Of a stretch of DNA of 33,395 nt, positions 16,034 through 24,382 are shown piece after piece. Position numbers and translations under genes: made by a program. Source of the stretch: Gemmatimonadaceae bacterium (GTDB lineage: Bacteria > Gemmatimonadota > Gemmatimonadetes > Gemmatimonadales > Gemmatimonadaceae); NCBI GenBank assembly GCA_013697785.1, contig JACCWE010000041.1, forward strand, positions 1-33,395, written 5' to 3'. The number at the start of each line of letters is the position of its first letter. Position 1 is the stretch's first letter. The notes under the pieces were generated by a model that saw only the letters and a list, made by a program, of their open reading frames with translations, did no database searches and had not been told where the DNA came from.

Positions 16034-16740
16034 TCGGCCGAGGGCTCGCTGTCGAATCGATAGCCGACGCCGGCATCGGTGAGGAGGAGCCGCGGATGGT
16101 ACGGATCGTCCTCGAGCTTCCGGCGCAGATGCGCGATGTAGACGCGCAGGTAGCCCTGCGGATCGCCGTGCGCCTGTCCCCACACCTTGTGAAAGAGCTG
16201 ACGGTGCGTGAGCGTGCGACCATCGTGCGTCACGAGCTCGTGCAGCAAGTCCCATTCGGTCGGCGTGAGATGCACGGCGACGCCGCCGCGCCGCACGATC
16301 TTTCGCGCGACATCGATCTCGAGATCGGCGACGCGGATCGGCGCGTCACCACCGGGCACTGGGCGCATCCGCGTGCGGCGCAACTGCGCGCGAACGCGCG
16401 CGCGCAGCTCGGGAACGCCGAAAGGCTTGGTGACGTAATCGTCGGCGCCGGCATCGAGAAGCGTCGTCTTCTCTTCTTCCGAGTGCCGCGCGGAGAGCAC
16501 GAGGATTGGCGTGCTGGACCACTCGCGAACGGCGCGACAGACCGCGACGCCATCCATGTCGGGAAGCCCGAGGTCAAGCACGATCAGCTGCGGTCTCGCC
16601 TCGAGCGCCGCGCCGATTCCCTCGGTGCCCGTCGACGCCTCGACCACGGTTACGCCATCGGCAACGAGCGCATCGCGAAGGAGGGCGCGGATCTTCGGCT
16701 CATCGTCGATGATGAGCACCGTGTCGGCGCCGTCGTTCAC
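16030..16740 (-). CDS. kdpE: KdpE-type response regulator
   Basis: A 236-residue OmpR-family regulator. The receiver domain (residues 7-120) has the acidic pair Asp12-Asp13, phospho-acceptor Asp56 in IVLDLGLPDMDG, Ser83 in the Thr/Ser switch position and Lys105 in YVTKPF. A winged-helix DNA-binding domain follows (HLTPTEWDLLHELVTH, YLRVYIAHLRRKLEDDP, TDAGVGYRF). GTG 16740 is taken as the start because it precedes the receiver by a normal short leader and overlaps the stop of the VOC gene by one base (TAGTG). It should activate the pump operon at the phased repeats near 13564-13603 after phosphorylation by the kinase at 13627-15198. Confidence 0.95.
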   Translation of the reverse strand: MNDGADTVLIIDDEPKIRALLRDALVADGVTVVEASTGTEGIGAALEARPQLIVLDLGLPDMDGVAVCRAVREWSSTPILVLSARHSEEEKTTLLDAGADDYVTKPFGVPELRARVRAQLRRTRMRPVPGGDAPIRVADLEIDVARKIVRRGGVAVHLTPTEWDLLHELVTHDGRTLTHRQLFHKVWGQAHGDPQGYLRVYIAHLRRKLEDDPYHPRLLLTDAGVGYRFDSEPSAE

Positions 16741-17102
16741 TATGCCGTTGGTGTGACTCGATCCGATATCTGAATCGAGTTTCCTGCGGGATCCTTTACG
16801 TTGGCGAAGTGCAGCCCGCCGACCTCGTGGACGGGGCCGAACGTAAGCCCGTCCTTCGCGCATTCGAGCACGAACGCGGGCACGTCGGGAACGCCGAAGA
16901 CGATCTTGATTGCCGCGCCGCTCTTCTGCGCACGGCTCGCCTGATGCAGGGCGAGCACGCAGCCGCCGCTCTCGCTCGCGAGCTCGAGCCACGCCTTGTT
17001 GTCGGACGGCAGCGACTTCATGCCGAAGTACTTCTCGTAGAAGCGAGCTACTTTCGGAATCTCCTGCACGTACAGGATGATCCGCACAATTGATGTTGCC
17101 AC
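16740..17102 (-). CDS. VOC family (glyoxalase/bleomycin-resistance-like) protein
   Basis: A 120-residue protein with a single vicinal-oxygen-chelate fold: the beta-alpha-beta opening RIILYVQEIPKVARFYEKYFG, then LALHQ, and the closing GGLHFANVKDPAGNSIQIS. Enzymes of this family bind a metal through His/Glu/Gln residues; His94-like in GGLHF is present, but the usual final Glu (E-in-DPDGN-x-hE) is replaced by Gln (SIQIS). The substrate cannot be predicted. The start is GTG 17100-17102 without a clear ribosome-binding site. Its stop overlaps the kdpE start, so it may be the first gene of the regulatory operon, although a role in K+ control is not implied. Confidence 0.85.
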   Translation of the reverse strand: MATSIVRIILYVQEIPKVARFYEKYFGMKSLPSDNKAWLELASESGGCVLALHQASRAQKSGAAIKIVFGVPDVPAFVLECAKDGLTFGPVHEVGGLHFANVKDPAGNSIQISDRVTPTA

Positions 17103-17188
17103 TATTCGGGTAGCCCTGGTCGATGTTGTGGTTGCAGCCGTTGAATCATGCTATCGGGAATCGTCGTGCGCGACAAGCGCGCGCGGGA

Positions 17189-18919
17189 TCACCCGGGCGG
17201 TTCGATCTGCGCGAGATCCGTCCGCGCGAAAACGCGTCCGAGCCATTTGATCACGAGCCAAAGCTCGGCGAGGGCGAGCAGCGCTCCGACAGGGGCGGTG
17301 AAGACGAACGCCCAGATGTCGAGCGGCCGCGATACGAGCACGCTCAAGCCGCTCGCGAGGAAGGCGCTGACGATCAACGGAAGGAGCATCGCGAGGAACG
17401 TCGTGATCAGAGAGACGAAGACCGCGAGCACGTTCTGCCCCATCGCCTCGATCCCGGCCGCGCGCCCGTCGCCGAGTCGCACCCACCCCGGAAAGAGCAG
17501 CGCGGCGCCGTTCGCAACGGTGAGCGAGATTGCATTGAGCGTGGGGAGCGCGACGATCGCGATCAGCACCGCCGGCGCGATCGGCACCGGTGGATGCGAA
17601 TCGAACGACGCGAGCGAGGCCGCGATGGCGAGCAGCAGATACTGTATCCCCGTGAGTATCACCGTCGTGCTCGCGATCTCGGCGGCCACGATCGTCGAGC
17701 CGCGCAGCGGATAGCTGCGCAGCTGGTCGAGCTGCAGCAGATCCTGCCGAAGATCCGAGCGGACGAAGCCGGGTCCGAGGATGACGAGCATGACGATCGG
17801 GATGGCGCAGAGCGCTTCGCCGATCGACGCAAGCTCGCTCCAGTCGCCCACCTGCGAGTAAACGGCGAAGCCGATCGCGGCGATTCCGACAATGAGAATT
17901 GCAAGCGTCGTGAGGCGGAGCGCCCGAGTATAGGCGAGCACGTTCTTCCAGACGATTGCGACGGCGGGATGTCCGACGGGCGCCAGCGGAAACCACGGTT
18001 TCGGCGGTGCGCCCTCGGCCACGGCGAGCTGGCGGCGGCGAGGGTTGCGCGAGGCGGCGGTGATGCGCGCGCGCTTGGCCGCGGCATCGGCGACGGCTTC
18101 CTCGAAGGCGGCGTCGGTGTGCGTCACCCACGGATAGTGGAGCGCCATCAGCGCGAACGCGGGAAGGATCGCGTAGAGCCAGTGCTTCGCATTGTCGGCG
18201 AAGAGCGGCGCGACGAGCAGGCGAAAGGGGAAGAGAATCGCGGCGAGCGGCTGAGTCTGCGCGAGCCGCGCGAGTGCATCGCCACCCTCGCCGACGAGCA
18301 TCGCCGCGCGCACGGATGGAATCGCGCGCACGATCGTCCAGCCGACGATCGCGACCGCCGTCAGCACTACCGCGATCGGGATGAGGTTGCTCCGCATCCC
18401 GCGCGAGCCGTGCGACACCGCGCTCGTACGCACGAGCGATGCTCCGACGCGATGCAGGTACATCGTCGAGAGGATGACCCAGAGGGAGATCGCGCGCATC
18501 CAGAAGGGGAGCATCATCCCGCCGCGCCTGAGAATGATCACCCATATGAGGACGCTGAAGAGCACGATGATCTGCGCCTGCGCGACCTTGTAGCGCACGA
18601 GCGCCGCGCGCGAGAGCGGCGCGGGGAAGAGGAGCTGCACCTCCGCCTCGGAGAACACGAGGGCGGGGCGGTCGCTGCCGAGCACCCAGCCGCTGGCGAT
18701 GGTGACGAAGAGGATCGTGGTGTAGATGAGCTGACCGAACGGGCTCGATGTCGAGCCCGAGATCGGACTCGGCATCTGCGAGTTGAAGAGGAGCGTCCCG
18801 AAGTACAGCCCGCCCGCGAGAACCGCGAGCAGATAGCGCGGGCGTTTGAGTCGCGCGACCTGGCCGCGCAGGCGATTGCGTGCGCTGTGCCAAAGCAGGT
18901 AGCGAAGCGCGTCGTTCAC
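17189..18919 (-). CDS. ABC exporter membrane subunit (ABC-2-like)
   Basis: A 576-residue integral membrane protein with around 12 hydrophobic segments and a basic cytoplasmic stretch at about residues 275-305 (KRARITAASRNPRRRQLAV). The segment FSEAEVQLLFPAPLSRAALVRYK near residue 90-110 is characteristic of putative ABC exporters (ABC_tran_2-like family), as is the second-half DLLQLDQLRSYPLRGSTIV. Its ATG overlaps the stop of the ATPase gene by four bases (ATGA), so the two form a transporter pair. The substrate is unknown. The 86 bases between its stop and the VOC start hold nothing I can name. Confidence 0.87.
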   Translation of the reverse strand: MNDALRYLLWHSARNRLRGQVARLKRPRYLLAVLAGGLYFGTLLFNSQMPSPISGSTSSPFGQLIYTTILFVTIASGWVLGSDRPALVFSEAEVQLLFPAPLSRAALVRYKVAQAQIIVLFSVLIWVIILRRGGMMLPFWMRAISLWVILSTMYLHRVGASLVRTSAVSHGSRGMRSNLIPIAVVLTAVAIVGWTIVRAIPSVRAAMLVGEGGDALARLAQTQPLAAILFPFRLLVAPLFADNAKHWLYAILPAFALMALHYPWVTHTDAAFEEAVADAAAKRARITAASRNPRRRQLAVAEGAPPKPWFPLAPVGHPAVAIVWKNVLAYTRALRLTTLAILIVGIAAIGFAVYSQVGDWSELASIGEALCAIPIVMLVILGPGFVRSDLRQDLLQLDQLRSYPLRGSTIVAAEIASTTVILTGIQYLLLAIAASLASFDSHPPVPIAPAVLIAIVALPTLNAISLTVANGAALLFPGWVRLGDGRAAGIEAMGQNVLAVFVSLITTFLAMLLPLIVSAFLASGLSVLVSRPLDIWAFVFTAPVGALLALAELWLVIKWLGRVFARTDLAQIEPPG

Positions 18920-19668
18920 GCTGGCGGGCTCGCCTCGTCGCTGCGCTGTCCCTCGTCGATGAGGGCGAGAAAGACATCCTCGAGCGCGAGTCCGGCCAAA
19001 TCGGATCGTTGTGCTACTATTTCGGCGAGCGTGCCGATCGCGATCACACGGCCGCGCTGCATGACGAGGAGGCGGGTGCAGAGCTCCTCGACGAGATGGA
19101 GGAGGTGCGAGCTGAGCACGACCGCGGCGCCGGCGCGTGCGCGGGCGGCGATCGTGGACTTCATGCGGCGCATGCCGGCGGGGTCGAGGCCGGTGAGCGG
19201 CTCGTCGAGCAGAAGGGCCGAGGGCGAGTGGAGGAGCCCGCAGGCGATCGCGAGCTTCTGGCGCATCCCGCGCGAGAGCGCAGCGGGGAGCGAGGAGCGC
19301 TTCTCGAGCAGCTCCAGCTCCACGAGGAGCGGCTCGATGCGCGCGGGCGCGTCGGCGACGCCGTAGAGCCGGCCGATGAAGCGGAGATGCTCCTCGACGG
19401 TGAGATGCTCGAAGAGCTGTGGCTCATCCGGAATGAAGGCGAGCAGCGACTTCGCGCGCTCGGCCGCCGTGGCTATGTCGTGACCGCCGACGCGGACGGT
19501 ACCGCTGGTGGGGACGATGATGCCGGCGATGCTGCGCAGCGTCGTCGTCTTCCCGGCGCCGTTGGGGCCGACGAGGCCGAGCACTTCACCAGGTGCGACG
19601 GTGAAGGAGAGTCCGCGCACCGCCTCGAACGACCCGTAGCTCTTGGTGAGGTTCTCGACGTCGATCAC
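18916..19668 (-). CDS. ABC transporter ATP-binding protein
   Basis: A 250-residue cytoplasmic ATPase that powers the exporter encoded just downstream. Motifs in order: Walker A GPNGAGKTTTLR, Q-loop region FIPDEPQLFEHLT (the Q is shifted as in ABC-2 exporters), signature LSRGMRQKLAIA (LSGGQ variant), Walker B ALLLDEPLTGLDP and H-loop SSHLLHLVEE. GTG 19668 starts right before the first strand IDVENLTKSYG; no ribosome-binding site is evident, so leaderless initiation is possible. The frame stays open to 20208, but that extension overlaps copC on the other strand and is low-quality sequence. It is divergent from the copC-like gene; the ~180 bases between carry no clear paired promoter. Confidence 0.93.
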   Translation of the reverse strand: MIDVENLTKSYGSFEAVRGLSFTVAPGEVLGLVGPNGAGKTTTLRSIAGIIVPTSGTVRVGGHDIATAAERAKSLLAFIPDEPQLFEHLTVEEHLRFIGRLYGVADAPARIEPLLVELELLEKRSSLPAALSRGMRQKLAIACGLLHSPSALLLDEPLTGLDPAGMRRMKSTIAARARAGAAVVLSSHLLHLVEELCTRLLVMQRGRVIAIGTLAEIVAQRSDLAGLALEDVFLALIDEGQRSDEASPPA

Positions 19669-19848
19669 GGTCGGGGCTGAGAGCGGCGAGGGAAGCGTGG
19701 GAGCGGAGTTGCTGTTATCGGCGAAGATAGCGGCTCTCGAGGCGAAGGGTGGCGCGATCGGTATTCGTAGCCGAAAGTTGCAACGGCACATCTGGTGCGT
19801 GCGTTGGTAGAACACATCACGCTCTCGTCGTCCCTCATCACTCCGTAC

Positions 19849-20259
19849 ATGCGCCTGACTGCTTCCTACATCACGATCTCGACCATGACCGCGGCGCTGC
19901 TCTTCGGGGGCGTGACGGGCTTCGCTCCGGCGTCGGTGCGATACCACGCGCATTTGGTGAAGGCCGAGCCTGCGGTCAACGACACGATTGCGACGACGCC
20001 CAGGTCGGTGCGACTCCTGTTCTCGGAGCCGCTGGAGTTGAGCCTGAGCAGGGTAACCATAGTGCGGGTTGGTGGTGATACGGTGAAGACGGGAGGTCTC
20101 CGCCACGAGGGCTCGGAGGCGGCAACGGTGTCGCTGGACGTCACCGTGCCCGCGACGATGCCGGGCACCTATGTAGTGACGTACCATGTTGTGGCGCGTG
20201 ACGGACATCCGACCAAGGGGAGCTACAATTTCGTGTTGAGGGGCGCTGGAGCGAAGTAA
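19849..20259 (+). CDS. CopC-domain periplasmic protein
   Basis: A 136-residue exported protein. The signal peptide covers residues 1 to about 34, with likely cleavage just before HAHLVKAEPAV, giving a mature N-terminal His as in copper-binding CopC proteins. The remaining beta-sandwich shows RLLFSEPLEL, GTYVVTYHVVARDGHP and the closing GSYNFVL strand, all typical of CopC; the His in DGHP is a second copper ligand in the family. ATG 19849 is favoured over the in-frame GTG 19795 because it places the signal peptide at the terminus. No copD gene follows, so this is an orphan CopC; copper handling is inferred from the family. Confidence 0.85.
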   Translation: MRLTASYITISTMTAALLFGGVTGFAPASVRYHAHLVKAEPAVNDTIATTPRSVRLLFSEPLELSLSRVTIVRVGGDTVKTGGLRHEGSEAATVSLDVTVPATMPGTYVVTYHVVARDGHPTKGSYNFVLRGAGAK

Positions 20260-20292
20260 TAGTGGAGAACGATCGTAGTCACCACCCGGTGA

Positions 20293-20907
20293 CTATCGAC
20301 CGTTGGTGTTCAGCAACGCCCGCGTCACAGCAGACATCATCTTCTCGATTCGCCGCCAGCCGGGAGGCGAGGCTATGTCGAGCGCGCCGGGGTTTGGCCC
20401 GCTCGCATGCGCCGTACGTAGCGCGAAAACAGTCAGCGCTGCGCTGAGCAGCTCGACGAGTGCGGGCAGATCCACGTAGGCAGGCACCTGGTATTGCTCC
20501 CTGAGCGCCGCGATCATCTTCGCATGAAGCTTTGCTCTTTGCTCGGCCGTTGCGGCGCCGAGGGCCTGCCCGGTGGGCGCCAGCTCCGCCGCCGCCGACG
20601 CGAGCATCAAAGTGCTCCCCGAAAGAGCCGCCCATTCCTCGAGCAGAACCCCCTCCACCGCCTGCGCCAACGACTCCTCGCCGCCGTCAACCGACGGCAT
20701 CTCCACCCTTGGCCATACCATCCGTTCTGCGCCAAGCGCCGCCAGCACTCCGGTGAGGCCGCCGAAATAGCGGTAGATGAGCACCTTGTCGCACTGCGCC
20801 GCGCTCGCGAGGGAGTTGATTCCCAGCCCGCCTATGCCCTCTGCGGCAATAATGCCGGCAGCGCTTTCGAGTATGAGTGCGCGTGTCGCAAAACGATCCC
20901 TCGGCAT
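20293..20907 (-). CDS. TetR-family transcriptional regulator
   Basis: A 204-residue repressor. Residues about 5-52 are the TetR helix-turn-helix (RALILESAAGIIAAEGIGGL, then LASAAQCDKVLIYRYFGGL, with the conserved YRYF). The rest is a helical ligand-binding domain of unknown specificity, with MLASAAAELAPTGQ in the middle. The ATG is preceded by GAGGG at 5-base spacing. The gene is convergent with the copC-like gene (33 bases between). A double inverted repeat begins eight bases upstream of its start and covers its likely promoter, so autorepression is expected. Confidence 0.92.
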   Translation of the reverse strand: MPRDRFATRALILESAAGIIAAEGIGGLGINSLASAAQCDKVLIYRYFGGLTGVLAALGAERMVWPRVEMPSVDGGEESLAQAVEGVLLEEWAALSGSTLMLASAAAELAPTGQALGAATAEQRAKLHAKMIAALREQYQVPAYVDLPALVELLSAALTVFALRTAHASGPNPGALDIASPPGWRRIEKMMSAVTRALLNTNGR

Positions 20908-20914
20908 TAGCCCT

Positions 20915-20960
20915 CAAGTCACTAGTTGGTGACAATTTATTGTCACTGACTGGTGACTTG
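20915..20960. promoter_or_regulatory. Double-dyad operator of the TetR regulator
   Basis: A near-perfect 46-base inverted repeat: arms 20915-20936 and 20939-20960 pair with three mismatches. Within it are two 16-base palindromes of form GTCAC-N6-GTGAC (20918-20933 and 20942-20957), centres 24 bases apart, as for operators that bind two TetR dimers. On the reverse strand a -35-like TTGCAA (20962-20957 region) and an A/T-rich -10-like TAAATT lie in the same stretch, so bound repressor would block the regulator's own promoter. The BIG2 lipoprotein gene starts 208 bases away on the other strand and might also be affected. Confidence 0.8.
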
Positions 20961-21167
20961 CAAGCCCCTTTGCAGCCACGCGGATCTTTTTCACAGCAGA
21001 GGCGCTATTCAGCGAGGCCAGCGGATGGTCCATCGCTTGCACCCGATGTCCTTAAACGCCTGCTTTCCTTTCGGGTGACTGCTCCGTTATGATATAGCCC
21101 CCTGCGCTACGCGTGCGCGCACCCGTGCGCCCGCGATCGCGTTGGTCCCTGCAACAACGAGTGCTTG

Positions 21168-24100
21168 ATGCGCGTCGCTTGTCGGTCGAAATTCGGTTCG
21201 CTCCTCTCGGTGCTCGCCTGCGCTATCGTGCTCTTCTCGTGCGGCGGCGACTCGACCGGACCCGTAGGCGGCAGCGCATCCGTCACCGTCACTCCCTCCA
21301 CCGACTCCCTCGCACTCGGCGCCAGCGTCACGCTGCACGCGGCGGTCACCGACGCCGGTGGCAACGCGGTCTCCGGCGCCAGCGTCTTCTGGAGCTCCGA
21401 GAATCCCGCCACCGCCACGGTGTCGAGCGGCGGCGTCGTCACCGGAATAGCCATCGGCGTCGTGCGGATAGCGGCGAGCTCCAACGGAAAGTCGGGCTTC
21501 TCCACGATCACCGTTGTTCCGCCCGGCGTGTCCTCCGTTCGCGTGTCCCCGGCGAGCGCGGCGATCAAGGTGGGCGAGACCGTGCATCTCCAGGCCGATG
21601 CGCTCGACGCATCCGGCAACGTGCTTCCCGGTCGCACCGTGACGTGGACGTCGACCAATACCGACGTCGCCACAGTCGACAACACGGGGCTCGTCACCGG
21701 AGTAGGCGCCGGCGCAACCACCATCACCGCGACGAGTGAAGGAAAGTCGGGCACTGCAGGGATCGCGGTGGCAGCAGCGGTGGCCGCGAGCATCACCGTC
21801 GCACCGACGAACGTGACGATCACCACCGGACAGACCTCGCAGCTTACCGCGACCGTGAAGGATGCCAACGGCGTCGTGATCTCCGGCGCACTAGTCACGT
21901 GGACCGTCGATCATTCCAATATCGCCCTCGTGTCATCCACGGGTCTCGTCACCGGGCAGGCGCAGGGGAGCGCGATCGTCACCGCGACTAGTGGCGGCGT
22001 GCACGTCGACGTTCCCATCACCGTCACGCTTCCTCCGGCCAACGCGGTGATCGTCTCGCCGTCGACGGTCGCGCTCCTCGTCTCGCAGACGCAACAGCTG
22101 ACCGCAACGATCACTGATGCCGGCGGCAACACGATCCCGGGCACGGTGACGTGGTCTTCGAACAACAGTGGCGTGGCTTCCGTGAGCGCGACGGGCGTCG
22201 TGACCGCCAATGCGCCGGGCAATGCAACGATCACCGGTACCAGCGGCTCCGTCTCGGGCGTCGCGCAGGTAAGCGTATCGCTCGTACCCGTGAGACGCGT
22301 CGTCGTCACTCCCGATGCGCTGTCGTTCACCGTCGGAGATCCGGCCACGCAGTTGGTCGTGACGCTATTGGACTCGATCGGCGGCACGCTCTCACAGACT
22401 GGACGTCCGGTCACATTCGCATCGAACAACACGAGCGTAGCCACGGTCAGCGGCACTGGACTCGTGTCACCGGTCGGTCCCGGCACGGCTGTGATCACCG
22501 TAACTCAGACGGGGTCGGGTCTCACCGCGCAGGCGACGGTAACGGTGACGCGCGTGCCCGTGGCCTCGGTGACGATCGCGCCGGCGCTCGACACGCTGAT
22601 CGTCGGTCAGGCGGTGCAGCTCGCGGCCACGACGAAGGATGGAAGCGGCAACACCCTCACCGGCCGCACGATCGTATGGGATGGGAGCGACGACAACATC
22701 GCCAGCGTCTCGAGCAACGGGCGAGTCACCGCGATCGCGCCGGGCACGATAACGGTCACCGCAACGAGCGAAGGAAAGACCGGAACGGCGACGATCGTTG
22801 TGATCGCCGTTCCCGTCGCGAGTGTGACTATCTCGCCGACGAGCGCAGCGGTGCTCGTCGGCTCGAACACGGCCGCATTCACGGCGGTCGCGAAAGATGG
22901 AAGCGGCAACGTGCTCAACGGCCGCACGATCACCTTCGCGTCGAGCAACACGGCCGTCGCAACGGTCAATGCGAGCACCGGTGTCGCGACGGGGGTCGCG
23001 CCCGGCACCGCGAACATCACCGCCTCGAGCGAAGGAAAGACGAGCAATGCCGCGACGCTCACCGTGTCCGCGGTGCCGGTCGCGAGCGTCACGATCTCGC
23101 CGACCTCGGCTTCGGTGCAGGCCGGGGCAGCGACACCGGCGTTTACCGCGGTGACGAAGGATGGAAGCGGCAACGTGCTCACCGGTCGCACCGTCACGTA
23201 CTCGTCGACGAATCCAGCCGTCGCGACGGTGAACGTTTCCACCGGTGTCGCAACCGGTGTCTCCGCGGGAACGACATCGATCATCGCATCGAGCGAAGGG
23301 AAGAACAGTCCCGCGGCGACGCTCACCGTCACCACGGTTCCCGTGACGAGCGTCACGATCTCGCCGACCTCGGCATCGGTGCAGGCCGGCGCTAACACGC
23401 CCGCGTTCACCGCTGTGACGAAGGATGGAAGCGGCAACGTGCTCACCGGTCGCGTCGTCACCTTCGCGTCGAGCAACACGGCCGTCGCGACGATCGATCC
23501 GAGCACCGGCGTCGCGACGGGCGTTGCGGCCGGCACCGCCAACATCAGCGCGTCGAGCGAGGGGAAGACCAGCAACATCGCGACGCTCACCGTCACGGCC
23601 GTTCCCGTCGCGAGCGTCACGCTCTCGCCGACGTCGGCATCGGTGCAGGCCGGCGCGACGACGCCCGCGTTCACCGCTGTGACGAAGGATGGAAGCGGCA
23701 ACGTGCTCACCGGTCGCGTTGTCAACTTCGCGTCGAGCAACACGGCAGTCGCGACGATCGATCCGAGCACCGGTGTTGCGACGGGCGTTGCGGCCGGCAC
23801 TACCAATATCACCGCGTCGAGCGAAGGGAAGACCAGCAACATCGCGACGCTCACCGTCACTCCCGCGCCGGTCAGCACCGTCACGGTCTCTCCGGCGACT
23901 CAAACGATCGTCGACGGGAACTCCGCGTCGTTCACGGCCACCCTGAAGGACGCGCAGGGGAATGTGCTCACCGGTCGCATCATCACCTGGAGCTCCAGTG
24001 ACATCACCGTCGCGACGGTCGATAACGCCGGCAATGCGACATCCACCGGCCCTGGCACGACGACCATCACGGCGACCAGCGAAGGTCAGTCGGGCAGCGC

Positions 24101-24371
24101 CACTCTGCAGGTAGATCCGGTACCCGTGACCTCGATCGCCGTCACTCCGCCTCTCGCACTCATCAGCGTGGGTAACACGGTGCAGCTAACTGCGGTGGTT
24201 CAGGACAATGGCCACGGTCACGGCCACAAGGTCGACTGGAGCTCGAGCGACGATGCGATCGCTACCGTCGACAAGAAAGGAGTCGTCACGGGCCAGGCGC
24301 CGGGATTTGCGACGATCACCGCATCGGCACAGGGTCAAAGCGGTAATGCCATCGTGAACGTCCAGCCGTAG
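21168..24371 (+). CDS. Surface lipoprotein of twelve BIG2 Ig-like domains
   Basis: About 1067 residues. ATG 21168 (just after an in-frame TTG) starts a signal peptide ending in the lipobox LFSC (Cys25). The rest is twelve Ig-like BIG2 domains of 81-90 residues, each with the V-x-x-V-x-V-x-P opening, a GxxxLTA/FTA strand, the D-x-x-GN-x-(L)-x-G-R loop and the A-T-V...G-V-A-T-G...G-T-x-x-I-x-A-x-SEGK ending. Domains 7-10 are nearly identical (88 residues each). Domain 12 replaces the GN loop with NGHGHGHK. No enzymatic or anchor domain follows. It is probably an outer-membrane or surface adhesin/stalk. TATGAT at 21088-21093 could be its -10 element. Confidence 0.9.
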   Translation: MRVACRSKFGSLLSVLACAIVLFSCGGDSTGPVGGSASVTVTPSTDSLALGASVTLHAAVTDAGGNAVSGASVFWSSENPATATVSSGGVVTGIAIGVVRIAASSNGKSGFSTITVVPPGVSSVRVSPASAAIKVGETVHLQADALDASGNVLPGRTVTWTSTNTDVATVDNTGLVTGVGAGATTITATSEGKSGTAGIAVAAAVAASITVAPTNVTITTGQTSQLTATVKDANGVVISGALVTWTVDHSNIALVSSTGLVTGQAQGSAIVTATSGGVHVDVPITVTLPPANAVIVSPSTVALLVSQTQQLTATITDAGGNTIPGTVTWSSNNSGVASVSATGVVTANAPGNATITGTSGSVSGVAQVSVSLVPVRRVVVTPDALSFTVGDPATQLVVTLLDSIGGTLSQTGRPVTFASNNTSVATVSGTGLVSPVGPGTAVITVTQTGSGLTAQATVTVTRVPVASVTIAPALDTLIVGQAVQLAATTKDGSGNTLTGRTIVWDGSDDNIASVSSNGRVTAIAPGTITVTATSEGKTGTATIVVIAVPVASVTISPTSAAVLVGSNTAAFTAVAKDGSGNVLNGRTITFASSNTAVATVNASTGVATGVAPGTANITASSEGKTSNAATLTVSAVPVASVTISPTSASVQAGAATPAFTAVTKDGSGNVLTGRTVTYSSTNPAVATVNVSTGVATGVSAGTTSIIASSEGKNSPAATLTVTTVPVTSVTISPTSASVQAGANTPAFTAVTKDGSGNVLTGRVVTFASSNTAVATIDPSTGVATGVAAGTANISASSEGKTSNIATLTVTAVPVASVTLSPTSASVQAGATTPAFTAVTKDGSGNVLTGRVVNFASSNTAVATIDPSTGVATGVAAGTTNITASSEGKTSNIATLTVTPAPVSTVTVSPATQTIVDGNSASFTATLKDAQGNVLTGRIITWSSSDITVATVDNAGNATSTGPGTTTITATSEGQSGSATLQVDPVPVTSIAVTPPLALISVGNTVQLTAVVQDNGHGHGHKVDWSSSDDAIATVDKKGVVTGQAPGFATITASAQGQSGNAIVNVQP
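22815..23870 (+). repeat. Four in-register 264-bp tandem repeats (BIG2 domains 7-10)
   Basis: Units begin at 22815, 23079, 23343 and 23607, each exactly 264 bases (88 codons), inside the BIG2 lipoprotein gene. A shared core, GGATGGAAGCGGCAACGTGC, recurs at exact 264-base steps (the ATG within it at 22897, 23161, 23425 and 23689). Flanking domains have diverged in sequence and length. The pattern points to recent duplication or gene conversion and to likely copy-number variation between strains. Confidence 0.92.
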
Positions 24372-24382
24372 CCGGTAACGCC

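Noticed and set aside
17123-19366. 747-codon forward open frame opposite the ABC exporter genes
   Set aside because: Arg/Glu/His/Asp-rich, low-complexity product with no domain; it is the antisense image of clear transporter genes in GC-rich DNA.
22815-23870. Regular repeats considered as a CRISPR-like array
   Set aside because: The period is 264 bases, the repeats are contiguous without spacers, and they encode BIG2 domains in frame.
22467-23903. Long reverse frames opposite the BIG2 repeats
   Set aside because: They repeat with the 264-base period of the coding strand and carry no independent signals.
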